From contig JAIXSY010000045.1 in the NCBI GenBank assembly GCA_027484445.1, positions 1 through 64,000 on the forward strand: DNA of 64,000 nt. The letters are read 5' to 3'. The DNA is from Verrucomicrobiaceae bacterium. Lineage in GTDB: Bacteria; Verrucomicrobiota; Verrucomicrobiia; Verrucomicrobiales; Verrucomicrobiaceae. The first letter of the stretch is position 1. Every line of letters begins with the position of its first letter. Under the pieces are notes generated by a model, which saw only the letters and a program-made list of their open reading frames with translations, searched no databases and was not told where the DNA came from. A program made the translations under genes and the position numbers. Below are positions 42,489-52,154 of the stretch, in pieces.

Positions 42489-42514
42489 GCTCCACCTGAG
42501 GCGGGCATTTGCCG
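42489..42514 (-). promoter_or_regulatory. 26-bp element CGGCAAA-N12-GTGGAGC before the Gfo/Idh gene
   Basis: CGGCAAA and GTGGAGC with 12 bases between, preceded by AATTTTCC on the minus strand. It lies in a block of about 75 bases that is strongly similar to 45062-45140, including a decayed secreted-protein tail. Confidence 0.7.
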
Positions 42515-42541
42515 GGAAAATTCGGGCGCTGGGGAGAAGAT

Positions 42542-42590
42542 TCACCCGGCCTTGACGCGGACGCAGACCGGGAGAAACCGCGGGAGAGCG
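42542..42590 (-). pseudogene. Decayed C-terminal tail of a secreted protein
   Basis: The minus strand reads LPRFLPVCVRVKAG and a stop, aligning with QQFFRVRVSAW at the end of the PQQ dehydrogenase fusion, in the same position relative to a 26-bp element. Nothing upstream of it belongs to that gene. Confidence 0.5.
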
Positions 42591-42599
42591 GGAGTCGGT

Positions 42600-44855
42600 T
42601 TAACGACTGCGCGCACGGATCATCATCATCCCGGCGCTGGTGCGGCGTGCGTTGGCTGCCTTGGGCACGCTGTAGTGGCCGAGGATGCTCTGCCGATCTG
42701 ACGAGGTGATGCCGCGGAAGGTCACCGTGCGCGCACGTGCGCCAGGGGCTGGATTGAGTATCATTGTGCCTGTGACAATGCCGGTGCGCGGCTGATGATT
42801 CAGCCGAACCCGTGAAACGCTTGTTCCTGGAGCAGGCATGGCTTGCATCCGCCCGCGCTCAAGGCTCAGGAGGACTTCGCTACCGGCGGGTACTTCCTCG
42901 CCAATCAAATCCAATTGGGCATTGGCGATGCTTTCCTCTAACCCGAGAAGGTTCAAACCCTGTGGTTGCGGTGCATAGCGGGAGCCGATGACGCCTTCGT
43001 AGGTGATCAAACTGACGCCCTCGGGGAAGCTGCCCCGCAGGCTGGGGCGCTGGAACCAGGAGAGCTCGCCGGCTGCGTCGCCGTTCAAGTTGACGAAAAG
43101 CTTACCCATGAGCGAGCTCGCCCCGCTGCTGTTGAGGAGGATGGCATAGGTAGGGATGAAGGCACCGATGTTGGTTTCCACCAGGGTTGTGGCCAGGGAG
43201 ACTGGCGGGCTGCCATCGGGAGCCCACACGGTGACCGTGGCATTGCCGGCGCTGGAGACTGTGACGGTCATGAAACCCGCACCGCCGAACTCACTGTTTT
43301 GCACCGTCAAATCGTTGGATACGAAGACGATGTTGATGGGCCGATTGTCGGCGTAGGGGCTAGGAGAGGTGGCCGCTCGCCGGGTGGCCCGCCAGCCGCT
43401 CACAAGGACTCCGTTCGGACTGGAGGAAGCGTTGACAGCGTCCGCGCTCTGGCTTTGACTGGCGAGACCGGTGAAGCCGAGCAGAGGAGCACCATCGCTG
43501 GGGGTGAGGGAGCCGTCTTCAAAGAAGGAGCCGCGAACCAGCAGGTTTGAGCCGGGCGGCGTGATCACCCACTGATCAGCGGCCTCGTCGTAAACAAAGG
43601 CGGCAGATGTAAATGGGAAGCGGCGGGTATTGTGCAGGAGGAAACCACTGACCTGACCGCTGGCACCAACGATGAAGCGAAGTCTTCCGCCGAGGTTGCC
43701 GTTGATCGTATCGCTGCGCTCGATGTTGCAGTCATAGGTGCCTGCGTATTGCTCCAGAGCGAGGGAGCGACGAACCTGAAGGGTGAGGGATTCGATATTG
43801 GTTTTGGCACCGCTGGGAAGCGTCACTTGGAGGTTGAGATCGAACAAGCCGGGTTGCAGCGGGCGGCCGACCAGGAAGCCTTGATCAGAGAAAGATAAGC
43901 CCTCCGGGACGCCGCTCACGTCGAGGGTGAACGGTCCACGGCTGCGTCGGCCAAACTGATCTTCCACGTAGAACCAGGGTGCCTGGAATCCGAAGTCCGT
44001 ATAGGTCACGCCCTGACGCAGCACGGCGGTCCGAGAGTCGGCGGGCCGACCTGTGAAAAGGCTCGGTGATTGGAGGGTGAGTCGATAGCGCAAAGCCGAG
44101 GGATCATCGACGGCCACGACCAGGGAGAGTTGGGAAGAGGCGATCAAGCCATTGGTGTCACGCCAGCGAAACTCCACGCTCACTGGGTAGGTGCCGGGCG
44201 TTGTAGGCACACCGGTGAAGGTGTATGCCCCTTGTCCGTCCCATTCCACACTGAGGCCATCGGGCAAGCCGATGGTGTTTACCTCTGCGGGCACGCGCAA
44301 CTGGCGTTGATCCGAACTCACCAACTGCAAGCCTGCATTCAGGATCCCCGAACCCGCCAGCAAGTTGTCCGTGCCCCAGCTTTGCACTGTGTAGATGCGT
44401 TGTTTGGGGTCCTCGACAAAAAAGACCACTTCGGTTGCCTGGGTGAGCAATCCATCGGCCATGGTCGCTTGAAGGGTCACCCTGTAAGTTCCAGCGGCAG
44501 TGGGAGTGCCTATGAAGCGCGCCAGATTGTGAAAGCCCGCTCCCTCGGGCTCCAATGCAATCCCCGGCGGCAGTTCGCCTCGCAGCTGCACCCGGTACGG
44601 CAAGCGATACCAGAAATTGTCGCCCGGACTGGGCCGCAGGATCACGATGTTGCCATTGCCGCCCAGAGGCTCACCCACGGTCAGATTGCCCAAGCCCACC
44701 TGAATGGCATACTGCGGTGCGGCCTGCGAACGCACCGCAACGGTGCCGCAACACCAAGCAACCAGGGTAAATGCCAAGGAAGCGATCAAGGATCTTCGTG
44801 TGCGACAAAGATTGGGAGATTGGCTGGCGAACTGTGAAGCATTCAGGGTGATCAT
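42600..44855 (-). CDS. Exported protein with Ig-like (He_PIG) domains
   Basis: This 751-residue protein has a long basic N terminus and hydrophobic export segment (RRSLIASLAFTLVAWCC). It carries two or three putative-Ig repeats of the He_PIG kind, marked by LPPGIALEPEGAGFHNLARFIGTPTAAGTYRVTLQATM and VSGVPEGLSFSDQGFLVGRPLQPGLFDLNLQV. The C-terminal half is beta-rich and unrecognised. It is probably an adhesin-like or surface-binding protein. The ATG at 44855 is chosen because it is followed by a typical export signal. Confidence 0.7.
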   Translation of the reverse strand: MITLNASQFASQSPNLCRTRRSLIASLAFTLVAWCCGTVAVRSQAAPQYAIQVGLGNLTVGEPLGGNGNIVILRPSPGDNFWYRLPYRVQLRGELPPGIALEPEGAGFHNLARFIGTPTAAGTYRVTLQATMADGLLTQATEVVFFVEDPKQRIYTVQSWGTDNLLAGSGILNAGLQLVSSDQRQLRVPAEVNTIGLPDGLSVEWDGQGAYTFTGVPTTPGTYPVSVEFRWRDTNGLIASSQLSLVVAVDDPSALRYRLTLQSPSLFTGRPADSRTAVLRQGVTYTDFGFQAPWFYVEDQFGRRSRGPFTLDVSGVPEGLSFSDQGFLVGRPLQPGLFDLNLQVTLPSGAKTNIESLTLQVRRSLALEQYAGTYDCNIERSDTINGNLGGRLRFIVGASGQVSGFLLHNTRRFPFTSAAFVYDEAADQWVITPPGSNLLVRGSFFEDGSLTPSDGAPLLGFTGLASQSQSADAVNASSSPNGVLVSGWRATRRAATSPSPYADNRPINIVFVSNDLTVQNSEFGGAGFMTVTVSSAGNATVTVWAPDGSPPVSLATTLVETNIGAFIPTYAILLNSSGASSLMGKLFVNLNGDAAGELSWFQRPSLRGSFPEGVSLITYEGVIGSRYAPQPQGLNLLGLEESIANAQLDLIGEEVPAGSEVLLSLERGRMQAMPAPGTSVSRVRLNHQPRTGIVTGTMILNPAPGARARTVTFRGITSSDRQSILGHYSVPKAANARRTSAGMMMIRARSR

Positions 44856-45113
44856 AGAGAGACGGCGTTTTGTTTGCGATGGCTTTTCGTTTGAGGTTGC
44901 AGAGGCAAAAAGGAAGTGTGAGAAGCTGTCTGCCGCAGACCAAACCAAGAGTGCTACGACGCAGCGGCACGCCGGGACTATGTCTTCAGTGCTGATCCCC
45001 AGAAGGAGCTAACCCAAGGCGGACCTTCTGAAGATGGAAATCAGCAAGCATTACCCTCGATGCTCCACCTGAGGCGGGCAGTTGCCGGAAAAACTCGGGA
45101 GCTGGGGGAAACG
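44856..45113. other. Leader region of the Ig-like gene with a 26-bp element
   Basis: No gene is supported in these 258 bases. It holds a 26-bp element at 45062-45087 facing the Ig-like gene, about 205 bases from its ATG. If that element is a promoter, the transcript has a long leader; if not, the element may be left from another gene. Confidence 0.5.
45062..45087 (-). promoter_or_regulatory. 26-bp element CGGCAAC-N12-GTGGAGC after the PQQ fusion gene
   Basis: One mismatch in the first box (CGGCAAC). It sits 26 bases after the end of the dehydrogenase fusion and faces the Ig-like gene. The block around it is duplicated at 42489-42570. Confidence 0.65.
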
Positions 45114-48100
45114 TCACCAAGCGCTGACGCGGACGCGGAAGAACTGCTGGGGGGCGGACACGGGGCCGGCGAGGGTGATGGCTCCGCCCTGGGTGGGCAG
45201 GCCGTGATTGCCGGGGATGTTCCAGGTGGTCCAGGTGACGAGGTCGGTCGAGGTTTCGATGACGGCGCTGCGGTTGGCGGGCAGGGTGAAGGTGAGGCTG
45301 GCCTGCGTGCCGGTGCTGGTGACTTGCGGATTGAGGAAGGTGGTGCCGTTCCAGGGGTCGGTGCCGGCGAGGTATTCGGACTGATTCGTCGCGCCATCGC
45401 CATCGGCGTCGCTGTTGGGCGCACCTTCGACGCTGGTGATGTTGCCGAAGTTGGCGAGCCGCCAGTCGGTGTAGCTTTGCCGGGCGGGCAGGGAGTCATT
45501 GATCCAGGAGGCGAGCAGGTTCAGTGCGGGCTGGTCGAGTTCGCTGGTGGCGAGCGGAGGCATGCGGGTGAAGCCATTGAGCGCTCCGGTGCGATTGTAG
45601 ATGATGCTGTGCAGGGTGCTGCCGGGGACGATGAGGCGGTTGGCGGGGTTGCCGCCATTGTTGGCCGCCGGGGTGTTGATGAGGAGCGTTTGGTCGAGGG
45701 TCAGCTCCGGGCGGCCATCCCAGGGGGAGGTGCCGCCGGTGCCGCCGGCTTTGTGGCAGTAGGCGCAATTGACGGCGAGGTAACTGCGCACGCGGGCCTC
45801 AATAGGAAAGGCAGTCTCAGTTGGCCGGAGATGGCGCGGGAGGACGTTGGGCGATTCGACGGCGTTGGCAAAGTAGCCCGCGGTTTGCAGGAGCGTGAGC
45901 TGATTTCCGGTGACGCCGTTCATCGTGCCGGTGAGATTGAACTGGCGGGTGTTCGAGGACAACGCGTGACCGGCCTGCGGGGTGTGGCAGGTGAGGCAAC
46001 TGGCCCGGCTCGGGATGCTCCAGCGCTGCACGCGCGGGGTGCCGTTTTCGATCACGTTCAGGTCAAACTCCACGCCTTCCTCAGGCACGAGTGTGGCTTC
46101 CGTGCCGGCGTCGTTCCAGCGGTAACTGACACCGTAGGATCCACCGGCATTGCGGACGAGGAGCCGGGTCTCAAGACGTCGCCGGGTGGCGGGATTGCCG
46201 CGTGTGAGGTCCATGTCGAAGTGCTTCACCCACACCTGGCCGGTGGGAAAGCTCCACTCACCATCGCGGCTCCAGGTCATCGTGCTCGAGAGTGCCGGGA
46301 TGGTGAACCAGCGCCGCTTCTCCGCGAAGTCGCTCCAGAAGGGCAGATTCACCGAGTAGGAGACGACACCGGGATTGGGAGAAAGATCCGCCAAGTCCGC
46401 GAAAACTCCCGTCTCGCTCAGCGTCGCAGGATAACCTGTGGACGGCACGCCACCGATCAGGCGGCGGATGCGATCCGAACTCAAGTTTGCCATCAAGACA
46501 TCGCCGTTGGACGGGTCACGCCCAAAGGCGACAATCCCGCCTTCGCCCGTGAGCCGGACCGGTGTGGTCGCCCCATTCGGACCACTGCGCCGGATGCTCC
46601 AGATGTTCCCGGAAACATAGTCCGCGTAGATATAAGAACCCACCAGAGCAGGAAAGCGGGAGCCCCGATAAACGATCCCGCCCGTGATGGAGTTTCCCTG
46701 GGTGGGACCGCTCCCCCGCGTGTAATCGTGAATCGGACGGGTCCCGAAGAGAGTATCGAAATTGGCGGGGGCCTGTGCCGACTTCGGACCGTTCACGGAG
46801 CCTTCCCTGAGCGCCCAGCCGTAGTTCCCGCCTCGCGTGACGATATTGATCTCCTCCCGCTGCCCGCCTCCCACGTCGGCGACCCAGAGATCACCACCGA
46901 CTGGGTCAAACGACATGCGCCAAGGATTGCGCAATCCAGAGGCCCAAATCTCCGAACGCACAAAGGGCAACTCACCCGACGGAATCGCCGTCCCGTTGAA
47001 CATCCCATTCCAGTTCCCGCCAAGGCTAGTGTGGACGTAGGGATTGTCGATGGGGATGCTGTAGCGGGCGATCCCACCAACGCGAATAACCGCATCGGGC
47101 GGCGGGCTCAAGGGATAATCGACCGGGTTCGGGTTGGCGTTTGGCTCCAAGTTGCCAGGGCGTTTATCGACATCGATCCGCAAGATGGAGCAGAAGAGAT
47201 CCTTGGTGATGCGTTGGCTGTTGTTGCGTGCATCCGCTTGATCTCCTTCATCCCCAGTCGAGATATAAAGATACCCGTCCGGCCCGAAATGGAGATCGCC
47301 TCCGTTGTGGTTGTTCACCTCATCGAGCTGCTCAATCAAGACAAGCTCGGAGGCGGGATCGGCGGCGTTGGGATTGCCAGCCTGAGCGGTGAAGCGCGAG
47401 ACGCGGTTGAATGTAACGCCGCTTCTCGTCGGCGTATAGAAGAGGTAGAAAAAGCGATTGCTGGCGTAATTCGGGTGGAAGGCCAGCCCGAGCAAGCCGT
47501 TCTCGCTGCTGGTGCTCAGGGTCTCGCCCCGGGCGGTCAGAACCGCTGGAAGATCAAGGAAGGTCGAAGCGGTTGGGGTGGCGGCGTTGGTGTTGGGGAT
47601 CACTCTCAGAAGCCCCGCTTTCTGACAGATAAACAGCCGGGACGTTTCTCCGGGAGGAGTCGCCAACGTGGTGGGATCAGTGAACGTGATCGGAAAGGCA
47701 TCGACGAGTTGGTAGCTGGTCGCAGGCGGCGAGGAAGGCACATTGACCGTGGGTGCGGCCAAGCGGAGGTTTGGAGAAAAGGTAAGAGTCACCGTCGCAT
47801 TCGCAGACTGACCGGCGGCGTTGACGGCGCGATAGGTGATCGTGTCCGTGGCTGGGCTGCCCGTGGTATGAACATACCGAATCCGATTGAGATCATCGAC
47901 CACGGCGGTGCCAAACTGCGGCCCCTGAACAATCGTGACAAACAGGCCGCCCGTGTCATTGGCCAGCACCGGAACGGTGGCTTTCGCGCCGTGGTTCAGG
48001 GTGATGGCATCTGCCTGAGCTACCGGTGTGGCTGGATTGGCTCCTTGGGCGAAGCTGGTGTTGATTTCGAGCTGCGTCAGCGCCTCATCGTAGAGACGCA

Positions 48101-48863
48101 CCTCGTTGTAGCGGATGTTCGCGGTCCAATCGTTGGACCCCTGCGAACGCCCGAGCCAGTTGTTCACGTCCTCAAGCGAGGAGAGCCGGTAATTGAGATC
48201 AATCGAGCGGACGAAGACCGTATCGCGATACCACGTGAGACGTCCGCCCGTCGTCGGAAAGGCACCCACGCCGGCCTCATACGTCACCACATAATGATGT
48301 TCCGTGCCTGTGGAACTCATGAGGCTGGTGTCTCCCTGAGTTGCAGTGCCTCCATTGAGGCGCCCCTCCAGTCGCTGGGAGGAGACGCTGCTGCCGAGGG
48401 TGATGTTAAGATTGATGCCGTCACTGGCGCTGGTGCTGCCTGGACTGGTGGTGGAGTTGTTGGTGATTTCACCAGGAGCACCGCCTCCCACTCCGGCCGT
48501 GTTCACGCGCCCAAACTCGAACAGTCGCTGGTTGTTCTGCACCGACACCGGTGTCGCCCAAATCTCCACGGTGAGATTCGTCTTGCTGGAGATAATCCCA
48601 TTCGGCAGGTCGATGTAAGCTGAGATGACATTCGCGGCTGCGGTCGAAGCCCCCCCGCTGCCCGGCAGCGTCAAAGCCGTGCCGGTGAAGCTGGCGTTCA
48701 CACCCACGACGGTGGCGGTCGCTCCTCCGATGGAGTCGGCCATGGTGGTTCCATGAGTCACGGCACCAGCGGGCTGATTAAACGACCAGCGGTTGGTGAG
48801 GTCGGCGGAGACTGGAGAAAGCCCCGCAAGAAAGAGGCCGAAGATGAGGACGATCTTTTTCAT
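45114..48863 (-). CDS. LamG - PQQ sugar dehydrogenase - cytochrome c fusion protein
   Basis: This 1249-residue exported protein starts with MKKIVLIFGLFLAG. Residues about 20-270 form a LamG/concanavalin-like domain (TVEIWATP, YNEVRLYDEALT). At about 385-730 is a soluble-type glucose/sorbosone dehydrogenase domain with LLGLAFHPNY, NNHNGGDLHFGPDGYLYISTGD and SEIWASGLRNPWRMSFD, the PQQ/Ca2+ propeller. The rest has two CxxCH haem sites (CLTCH near 955 and CAYCH near 1032), a calcium-loop DADGDGATNQSEYLAG and a final FFRVRVSAW tail. It would oxidise sugars and pass electrons to its own haems. Confidence 0.85.
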   Translation of the reverse strand: MKKIVLIFGLFLAGLSPVSADLTNRWSFNQPAGAVTHGTTMADSIGGATATVVGVNASFTGTALTLPGSGGASTAAANVISAYIDLPNGIISSKTNLTVEIWATPVSVQNNQRLFEFGRVNTAGVGGGAPGEITNNSTTSPGSTSASDGINLNITLGSSVSSQRLEGRLNGGTATQGDTSLMSSTGTEHHYVVTYEAGVGAFPTTGGRLTWYRDTVFVRSIDLNYRLSSLEDVNNWLGRSQGSNDWTANIRYNEVRLYDEALTQLEINTSFAQGANPATPVAQADAITLNHGAKATVPVLANDTGGLFVTIVQGPQFGTAVVDDLNRIRYVHTTGSPATDTITYRAVNAAGQSANATVTLTFSPNLRLAAPTVNVPSSPPATSYQLVDAFPITFTDPTTLATPPGETSRLFICQKAGLLRVIPNTNAATPTASTFLDLPAVLTARGETLSTSSENGLLGLAFHPNYASNRFFYLFYTPTRSGVTFNRVSRFTAQAGNPNAADPASELVLIEQLDEVNNHNGGDLHFGPDGYLYISTGDEGDQADARNNSQRITKDLFCSILRIDVDKRPGNLEPNANPNPVDYPLSPPPDAVIRVGGIARYSIPIDNPYVHTSLGGNWNGMFNGTAIPSGELPFVRSEIWASGLRNPWRMSFDPVGGDLWVADVGGGQREEINIVTRGGNYGWALREGSVNGPKSAQAPANFDTLFGTRPIHDYTRGSGPTQGNSITGGIVYRGSRFPALVGSYIYADYVSGNIWSIRRSGPNGATTPVRLTGEGGIVAFGRDPSNGDVLMANLSSDRIRRLIGGVPSTGYPATLSETGVFADLADLSPNPGVVSYSVNLPFWSDFAEKRRWFTIPALSSTMTWSRDGEWSFPTGQVWVKHFDMDLTRGNPATRRRLETRLLVRNAGGSYGVSYRWNDAGTEATLVPEEGVEFDLNVIENGTPRVQRWSIPSRASCLTCHTPQAGHALSSNTRQFNLTGTMNGVTGNQLTLLQTAGYFANAVESPNVLPRHLRPTETAFPIEARVRSYLAVNCAYCHKAGGTGGTSPWDGRPELTLDQTLLINTPAANNGGNPANRLIVPGSTLHSIIYNRTGALNGFTRMPPLATSELDQPALNLLASWINDSLPARQSYTDWRLANFGNITSVEGAPNSDADGDGATNQSEYLAGTDPWNGTTFLNPQVTSTGTQASLTFTLPANRSAVIETSTDLVTWTTWNIPGNHGLPTQGGAITLAGPVSAPQQFFRVRVSAW

Positions 48864-49137
48864 GTCTGCTCGAGGGTGCTGTTGGAGTTACGGCAGAAGT
48901 TGAGGGTTGGAATTGAGGTATGGCTGCTGATGATGGATCTCGCCTGCGTGAAGAGATCGAGACCGCAGTGGCCCGTTTTGCTCCCGCAGTCGTGGCGCGG
49001 TCAGCACGTCGGCGGCGCCGCAGCCGACGAAGAGGATGTCAATGGGTAGGATGGAACCGCTTGGGGACACGGGCTGAGTTTGGCGGGATTCCCTCTTTGG
49101 AGATAGAGCAACCGCGACACTTTTTGGAAGAATCACG
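48864..49137. other. Intergenic stretch upstream of the PQQ fusion
   Basis: No recognised gene. A minus-strand frame here (ending QQPYLNSNPQLLP) shows no known domain. No copy of the 26-bp element was found, so the fusion gene seems outside that group. Confidence 0.4.
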
Positions 49138-49896
49138 TCACGCCTCTGCCACGCGGAACCGTCTTCGATACTCGAGCGGCGTCATACCTGTCTCGCGGCG
49201 GAACTCGCGTCCAAAATGGCTTTGATCACAAAAACCATGCGCTGAGGCGATTTCCGCAATGGACTGCCCCGAATACACCAGCGGATGACAGGCCATGCGC
49301 ACGCGCAGCCGTCGCAGGTATTGCTGCGGTGAAAGGTAAAAAGCCTCACGGAAGCGCCGCTCCAGCACGCGCAGAGACACCCCCGCATGCCGCGCCAGCT
49401 CCGCATTCCGCACCGGCATCGAGACTCGCTCCCGCAGGTATTCCAGCGCCCGCGCCATCGATGTGTCCGCTGTCGCGGGGAACTCCGCGCGCTTGCCCAA
49501 CGGTCGCGCCACCCCCGCAGTGCCGACAATGCGCCCACGCTCGTCGTACAGCGGCACCTTGTCTGATACACACCACACCGCTGTATGATCAAAGCGTCCC
49601 ACCAGCTCGATGCGATTCATGATGCTCTCGCCCTTCAACACGCGCTCGTCATCCAACCGGAACTGCGCCGCAATATGCCCCGGAGACAACTCGCCATCGG
49701 TGCGCCCGCAGGCCTCCGTCAACTCCGTGAACCCGTAATCGTGAAGGCATGCACGATTCATCACCAGATAGCGGCCAGCGCGATCCTTCACCCAGAACTG
49801 CACCCCCGGCAGATGCTCAAACAGCTCCAGCAAGGCCTGACAGCGCCAGCCCTCAGGCAGAAGGCCGGAGGTCGTGTCAGTCCGTCGGGCTTTCAT
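49138..49896 (-). CDS. PAS-AraC transcriptional regulator
   Basis: This 252-residue protein has a PAS-like N-terminal domain (LLELFEHLPGVQFWVKDRAGRYLVMNRAC to about 130, with KVPLYDERGRIVGTAGVARPL) and an AraC C-terminal domain (about 150-250, with NAELARHAGVSLRVLERRFREAF and SIAEIASAHGFCDQSHFGREFRRETG). PAS-AraC proteins are frequent in Verrucomicrobia. It could serve the PQQ fusion gene or the sigma/FecR genes; neither is shown. The ATG at 49896 is chosen as it opens the family's usual start (MKARRTD). Confidence 0.88.
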   Translation of the reverse strand: MKARRTDTTSGLLPEGWRCQALLELFEHLPGVQFWVKDRAGRYLVMNRACLHDYGFTELTEACGRTDGELSPGHIAAQFRLDDERVLKGESIMNRIELVGRFDHTAVWCVSDKVPLYDERGRIVGTAGVARPLGKRAEFPATADTSMARALEYLRERVSMPVRNAELARHAGVSLRVLERRFREAFYLSPQQYLRRLRVRMACHPLVYSGQSIAEIASAHGFCDQSHFGREFRRETGMTPLEYRRRFRVAEA

Positions 49897-50087
49897 GCGG
49901 TGGTGAGGTCGGGAAAAGCATTCGCAAACTGAACGGCGATCGTGAGGGCTGAGGCGGTGCCGGAGGCGCACCACCGATGACGGAAAAGGAACGCATGCTG
50001 CGCAGGATGGATAAATAGCACTTCAGACTTACATCTGCATTACGTCCCAAGCGCACCAGATAGAAGCTAAACCAGAATTCACTTTTG
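49897..50087. other. Intergenic stretch between PAS-AraC and FecR genes
   Basis: I see no gene or clear repeat in these 191 bases. It separates two transcription units on the same strand. Confidence 0.35.
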
Positions 50088-51614
50088 CTAATGAGTCACC
50101 GAGCGCCAGGTGGTGCCCAGGCGAATATCACCGAACGCCGCCGGATCGGGGGCGAGGTAGGTGTCGAGCACGATTTGATCGAGCACCGCATCGCTGCGCT
50201 CCTGCGTCAGGCTCAGGTGCCACTGGTCCGGCTCCAAGTCGCCCACGGGCTCGTTTTCCTGGAAGACGCGGAAGTGCAACTCGTCGTGCCCATGCTCGCT
50301 GGCGACGATTTTCAGCACCCAGTGCTGCACATCGCCTGCCGTGACTTTTTGGCGGCTGGTGAAGACCTCGGAGTCATGCCGCTGGATCTGCGGCAGCAGG
50401 CAGGTGGGCAGGTTCATCACATAGCGGGCCCTTTTAGGATCCGTGGACGAACGCAAAATCACCCGGGCCTGGCGCATGGCCTTCACTGGCGACGTTCCCG
50501 GCACCCAGCGCACACGGGCGCTGAAGTAGTAGATGCCATCGCGATCCAGGCGGATGGGTTTCTGGAACCGTCGCGAGATCTGCGGGAACGCATCCGAGGC
50601 ATCCAGTAAGCGGCCTTCGGGGATGGTGGGGCTGGCGACGAAGCGCAGTGGACGAAGAGGATCATGAGGAACAGGCCAGGTTTTCGCTGGCTGCCACGGT
50701 TCCTTCCAGCCGCTGCCGCCTGCCGCTTCCTCCAGCGGCAAAAAATCCGCCGCATAGGCGAAAGGCTCATGCGCCAGCAGTGCCGCCGGTTTTTGGGAGG
50801 CCATCGCCGCGTCCAAGGCTTCATCGAAACGCGCCTGACGTACCGCCACCTCACGCGGCGCTTCCTGCGTAGGCGTGTCGTAGCGCACCGCTTTGCCTGC
50901 TGTGAGCAGCGCCTCGCCCGCCGACATCGCCTCGTCACCCGGCTCCGCTTTGCGATACGAAACCAGGCCCTCCAGCACATGCACCTCCGTCGCGCCCGAG
51001 GCCTCGACCTTCACCGCGAACTCCGTGCCAAGATCCGTCACCTGACTGGCGGGCGTCTCCAGCAAAAAGCCCGCCGCCTGCTCTTCCGCCCGCACCATCA
51101 CCTCACCCGCACGCAGCACCGCCCGCGACCGTGTGCGCAGCTCCAGATCCACCGCGCCCCGCAGCAGCACCGACGCCCCCGCGTCAAAGCGCAGCATCGC
51201 CGTGCCCGAACGCAGCCGCAGCGGCCCGGCGGCCACGCGTTGCCCCTCCACGAGGCTATCGCCGTTCCCCCAATCGCACTGCTCCGCCAGCGTCAGCGTG
51301 GCGACATACTCCGGTGCGGTCTCATCACCTTGCCAAGCCAGTCCCGCCAGCACCCCCAGCAGCGCAAACGCCGCCGCAGCCGCCATCGTGGGCCAGACCT
51401 TCCACTTCACCTCGCGAACTTTCGGCTTCAAAGCCGCCTCTTCACCCACTGCCACCGTTTCCAGTGCGAGATCCACATTCACATAACGCAGGTAGGCCAG
51501 GCGAAAGACCTCATCCTCGCGTAGCAGCGCCTCCATCTGCTCTCGTTCCTCACGCGAGGCCCCGCCATCACGGCAGCGGCGGATGAGTTCAAAACGGGGA
51601 TCATTCGAGTTCAT
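50088..51614 (-). CDS. FecR-like anti-sigma membrane protein
   Basis: This 508-residue protein has a cytoplasmic N-terminal region of about 75 residues, one membrane helix (TMAAAAAFALLGVLAGLAW) and a periplasmic FecR domain (RLRSGTAMLRFDAGASVLLRGAVDLEL, VTDLGTEFAVKVEASGATEVHVLEGLVSY). A further C-terminal beta-rich domain of about 230 residues may bind a ligand. It overlaps the sigma gene by four bases and probably controls it, releasing the sigma factor upon a surface signal. Confidence 0.88.
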   Translation of the reverse strand: MNSNDPRFELIRRCRDGGASREEREQMEALLREDEVFRLAYLRYVNVDLALETVAVGEEAALKPKVREVKWKVWPTMAAAAAFALLGVLAGLAWQGDETAPEYVATLTLAEQCDWGNGDSLVEGQRVAAGPLRLRSGTAMLRFDAGASVLLRGAVDLELRTRSRAVLRAGEVMVRAEEQAAGFLLETPASQVTDLGTEFAVKVEASGATEVHVLEGLVSYRKAEPGDEAMSAGEALLTAGKAVRYDTPTQEAPREVAVRQARFDEALDAAMASQKPAALLAHEPFAYAADFLPLEEAAGGSGWKEPWQPAKTWPVPHDPLRPLRFVASPTIPEGRLLDASDAFPQISRRFQKPIRLDRDGIYYFSARVRWVPGTSPVKAMRQARVILRSSTDPKRARYVMNLPTCLLPQIQRHDSEVFTSRQKVTAGDVQHWVLKIVASEHGHDELHFRVFQENEPVGDLEPDQWHLSLTQERSDAVLDQIVLDTYLAPDPAAFGDIRLGTTWRSVTH

Positions 51615-52144
51615 GCCAGTTCCTCCTTCGCGAGTTCACGCTGCGTGCATTCCATCAAGGTGATGCGGATGCGGTGCAGCGACTTGTAGAGCGACATCGC
51701 CGTGCGTCCCAGTCGCTCCGCCAGCACATCCATGCGCACGCCTGGCGCATACGCCGTGCGCACCAGCTCACGCTGCTCACGCGGCAGCTTTTCCACACAG
51801 ACCTCCAGCGCCCGGCGCTCCGCCTCCAGCGTCTCCGCGTGGTCCGCCGTCGTCTGCGCCAGCAACTCAAAGACCTCGTCACCAAAGAGGTGCCTATCCC
51901 GAGCACGGTCCCGCCGGAACGCCAGCGCCTCCATCCTTGCCACACCAAAGGCCCAGCGTGTGAACGCCGCGTCATCCATCGCCGGATCAAACTTCCGCCA
52001 CAGCACCACCGCCACCTCCTGCATCACCTCCCGCTCCTCCTCCTGCGAAAACAACAGCGACCGAACAAACACCCGCAACCCCTGCTCCTGCGCCATGAAA
52101 AGGCGTAGGAACCGGTCATGCAGGTCGCGGTCAGAATCATTCAT
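51611..52144 (-). CDS. ECF sigma factor, Rhodopirellula/Verrucomicrobium family
   Basis: This 177-residue protein has region 2 (LRVFVRSLLFSQEEEREVMQEVAVVLWRKF, with AFTRWAFGVARMEAL) and region 4 (LPREQRELVRTAYAPGVRMDVLAERLGRTAMSLYKSLHRIRITL). It belongs to the group of ECF sigma factors abundant in Planctomycetes and Verrucomicrobia. The gene overlaps the FecR-like gene by four bases. A GGAGG lies just ahead of the ATG. One 26-bp element ends ten bases before the start, so the gene may be controlled by the same signal as five other sites, possibly by its own product. Confidence 0.9.
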   Translation of the reverse strand: MNDSDRDLHDRFLRLFMAQEQGLRVFVRSLLFSQEEEREVMQEVAVVLWRKFDPAMDDAAFTRWAFGVARMEALAFRRDRARDRHLFGDEVFELLAQTTADHAETLEAERRALEVCVEKLPREQRELVRTAYAPGVRMDVLAERLGRTAMSLYKSLHRIRITLMECTQRELAKEELA

Positions 52145-52154
52145 ACCTCCGAAT

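Noticed and set aside
42489..42495. GTG inside the 26-bp element as the true start of Gfo/Idh, GH88/105 or (as ATG) FAD oxidoreductase
   Set aside because: It is in frame in three of six copies, but in the sigma and LVIVD copies it cannot be a start, and better-placed ATG codons with export signals follow.
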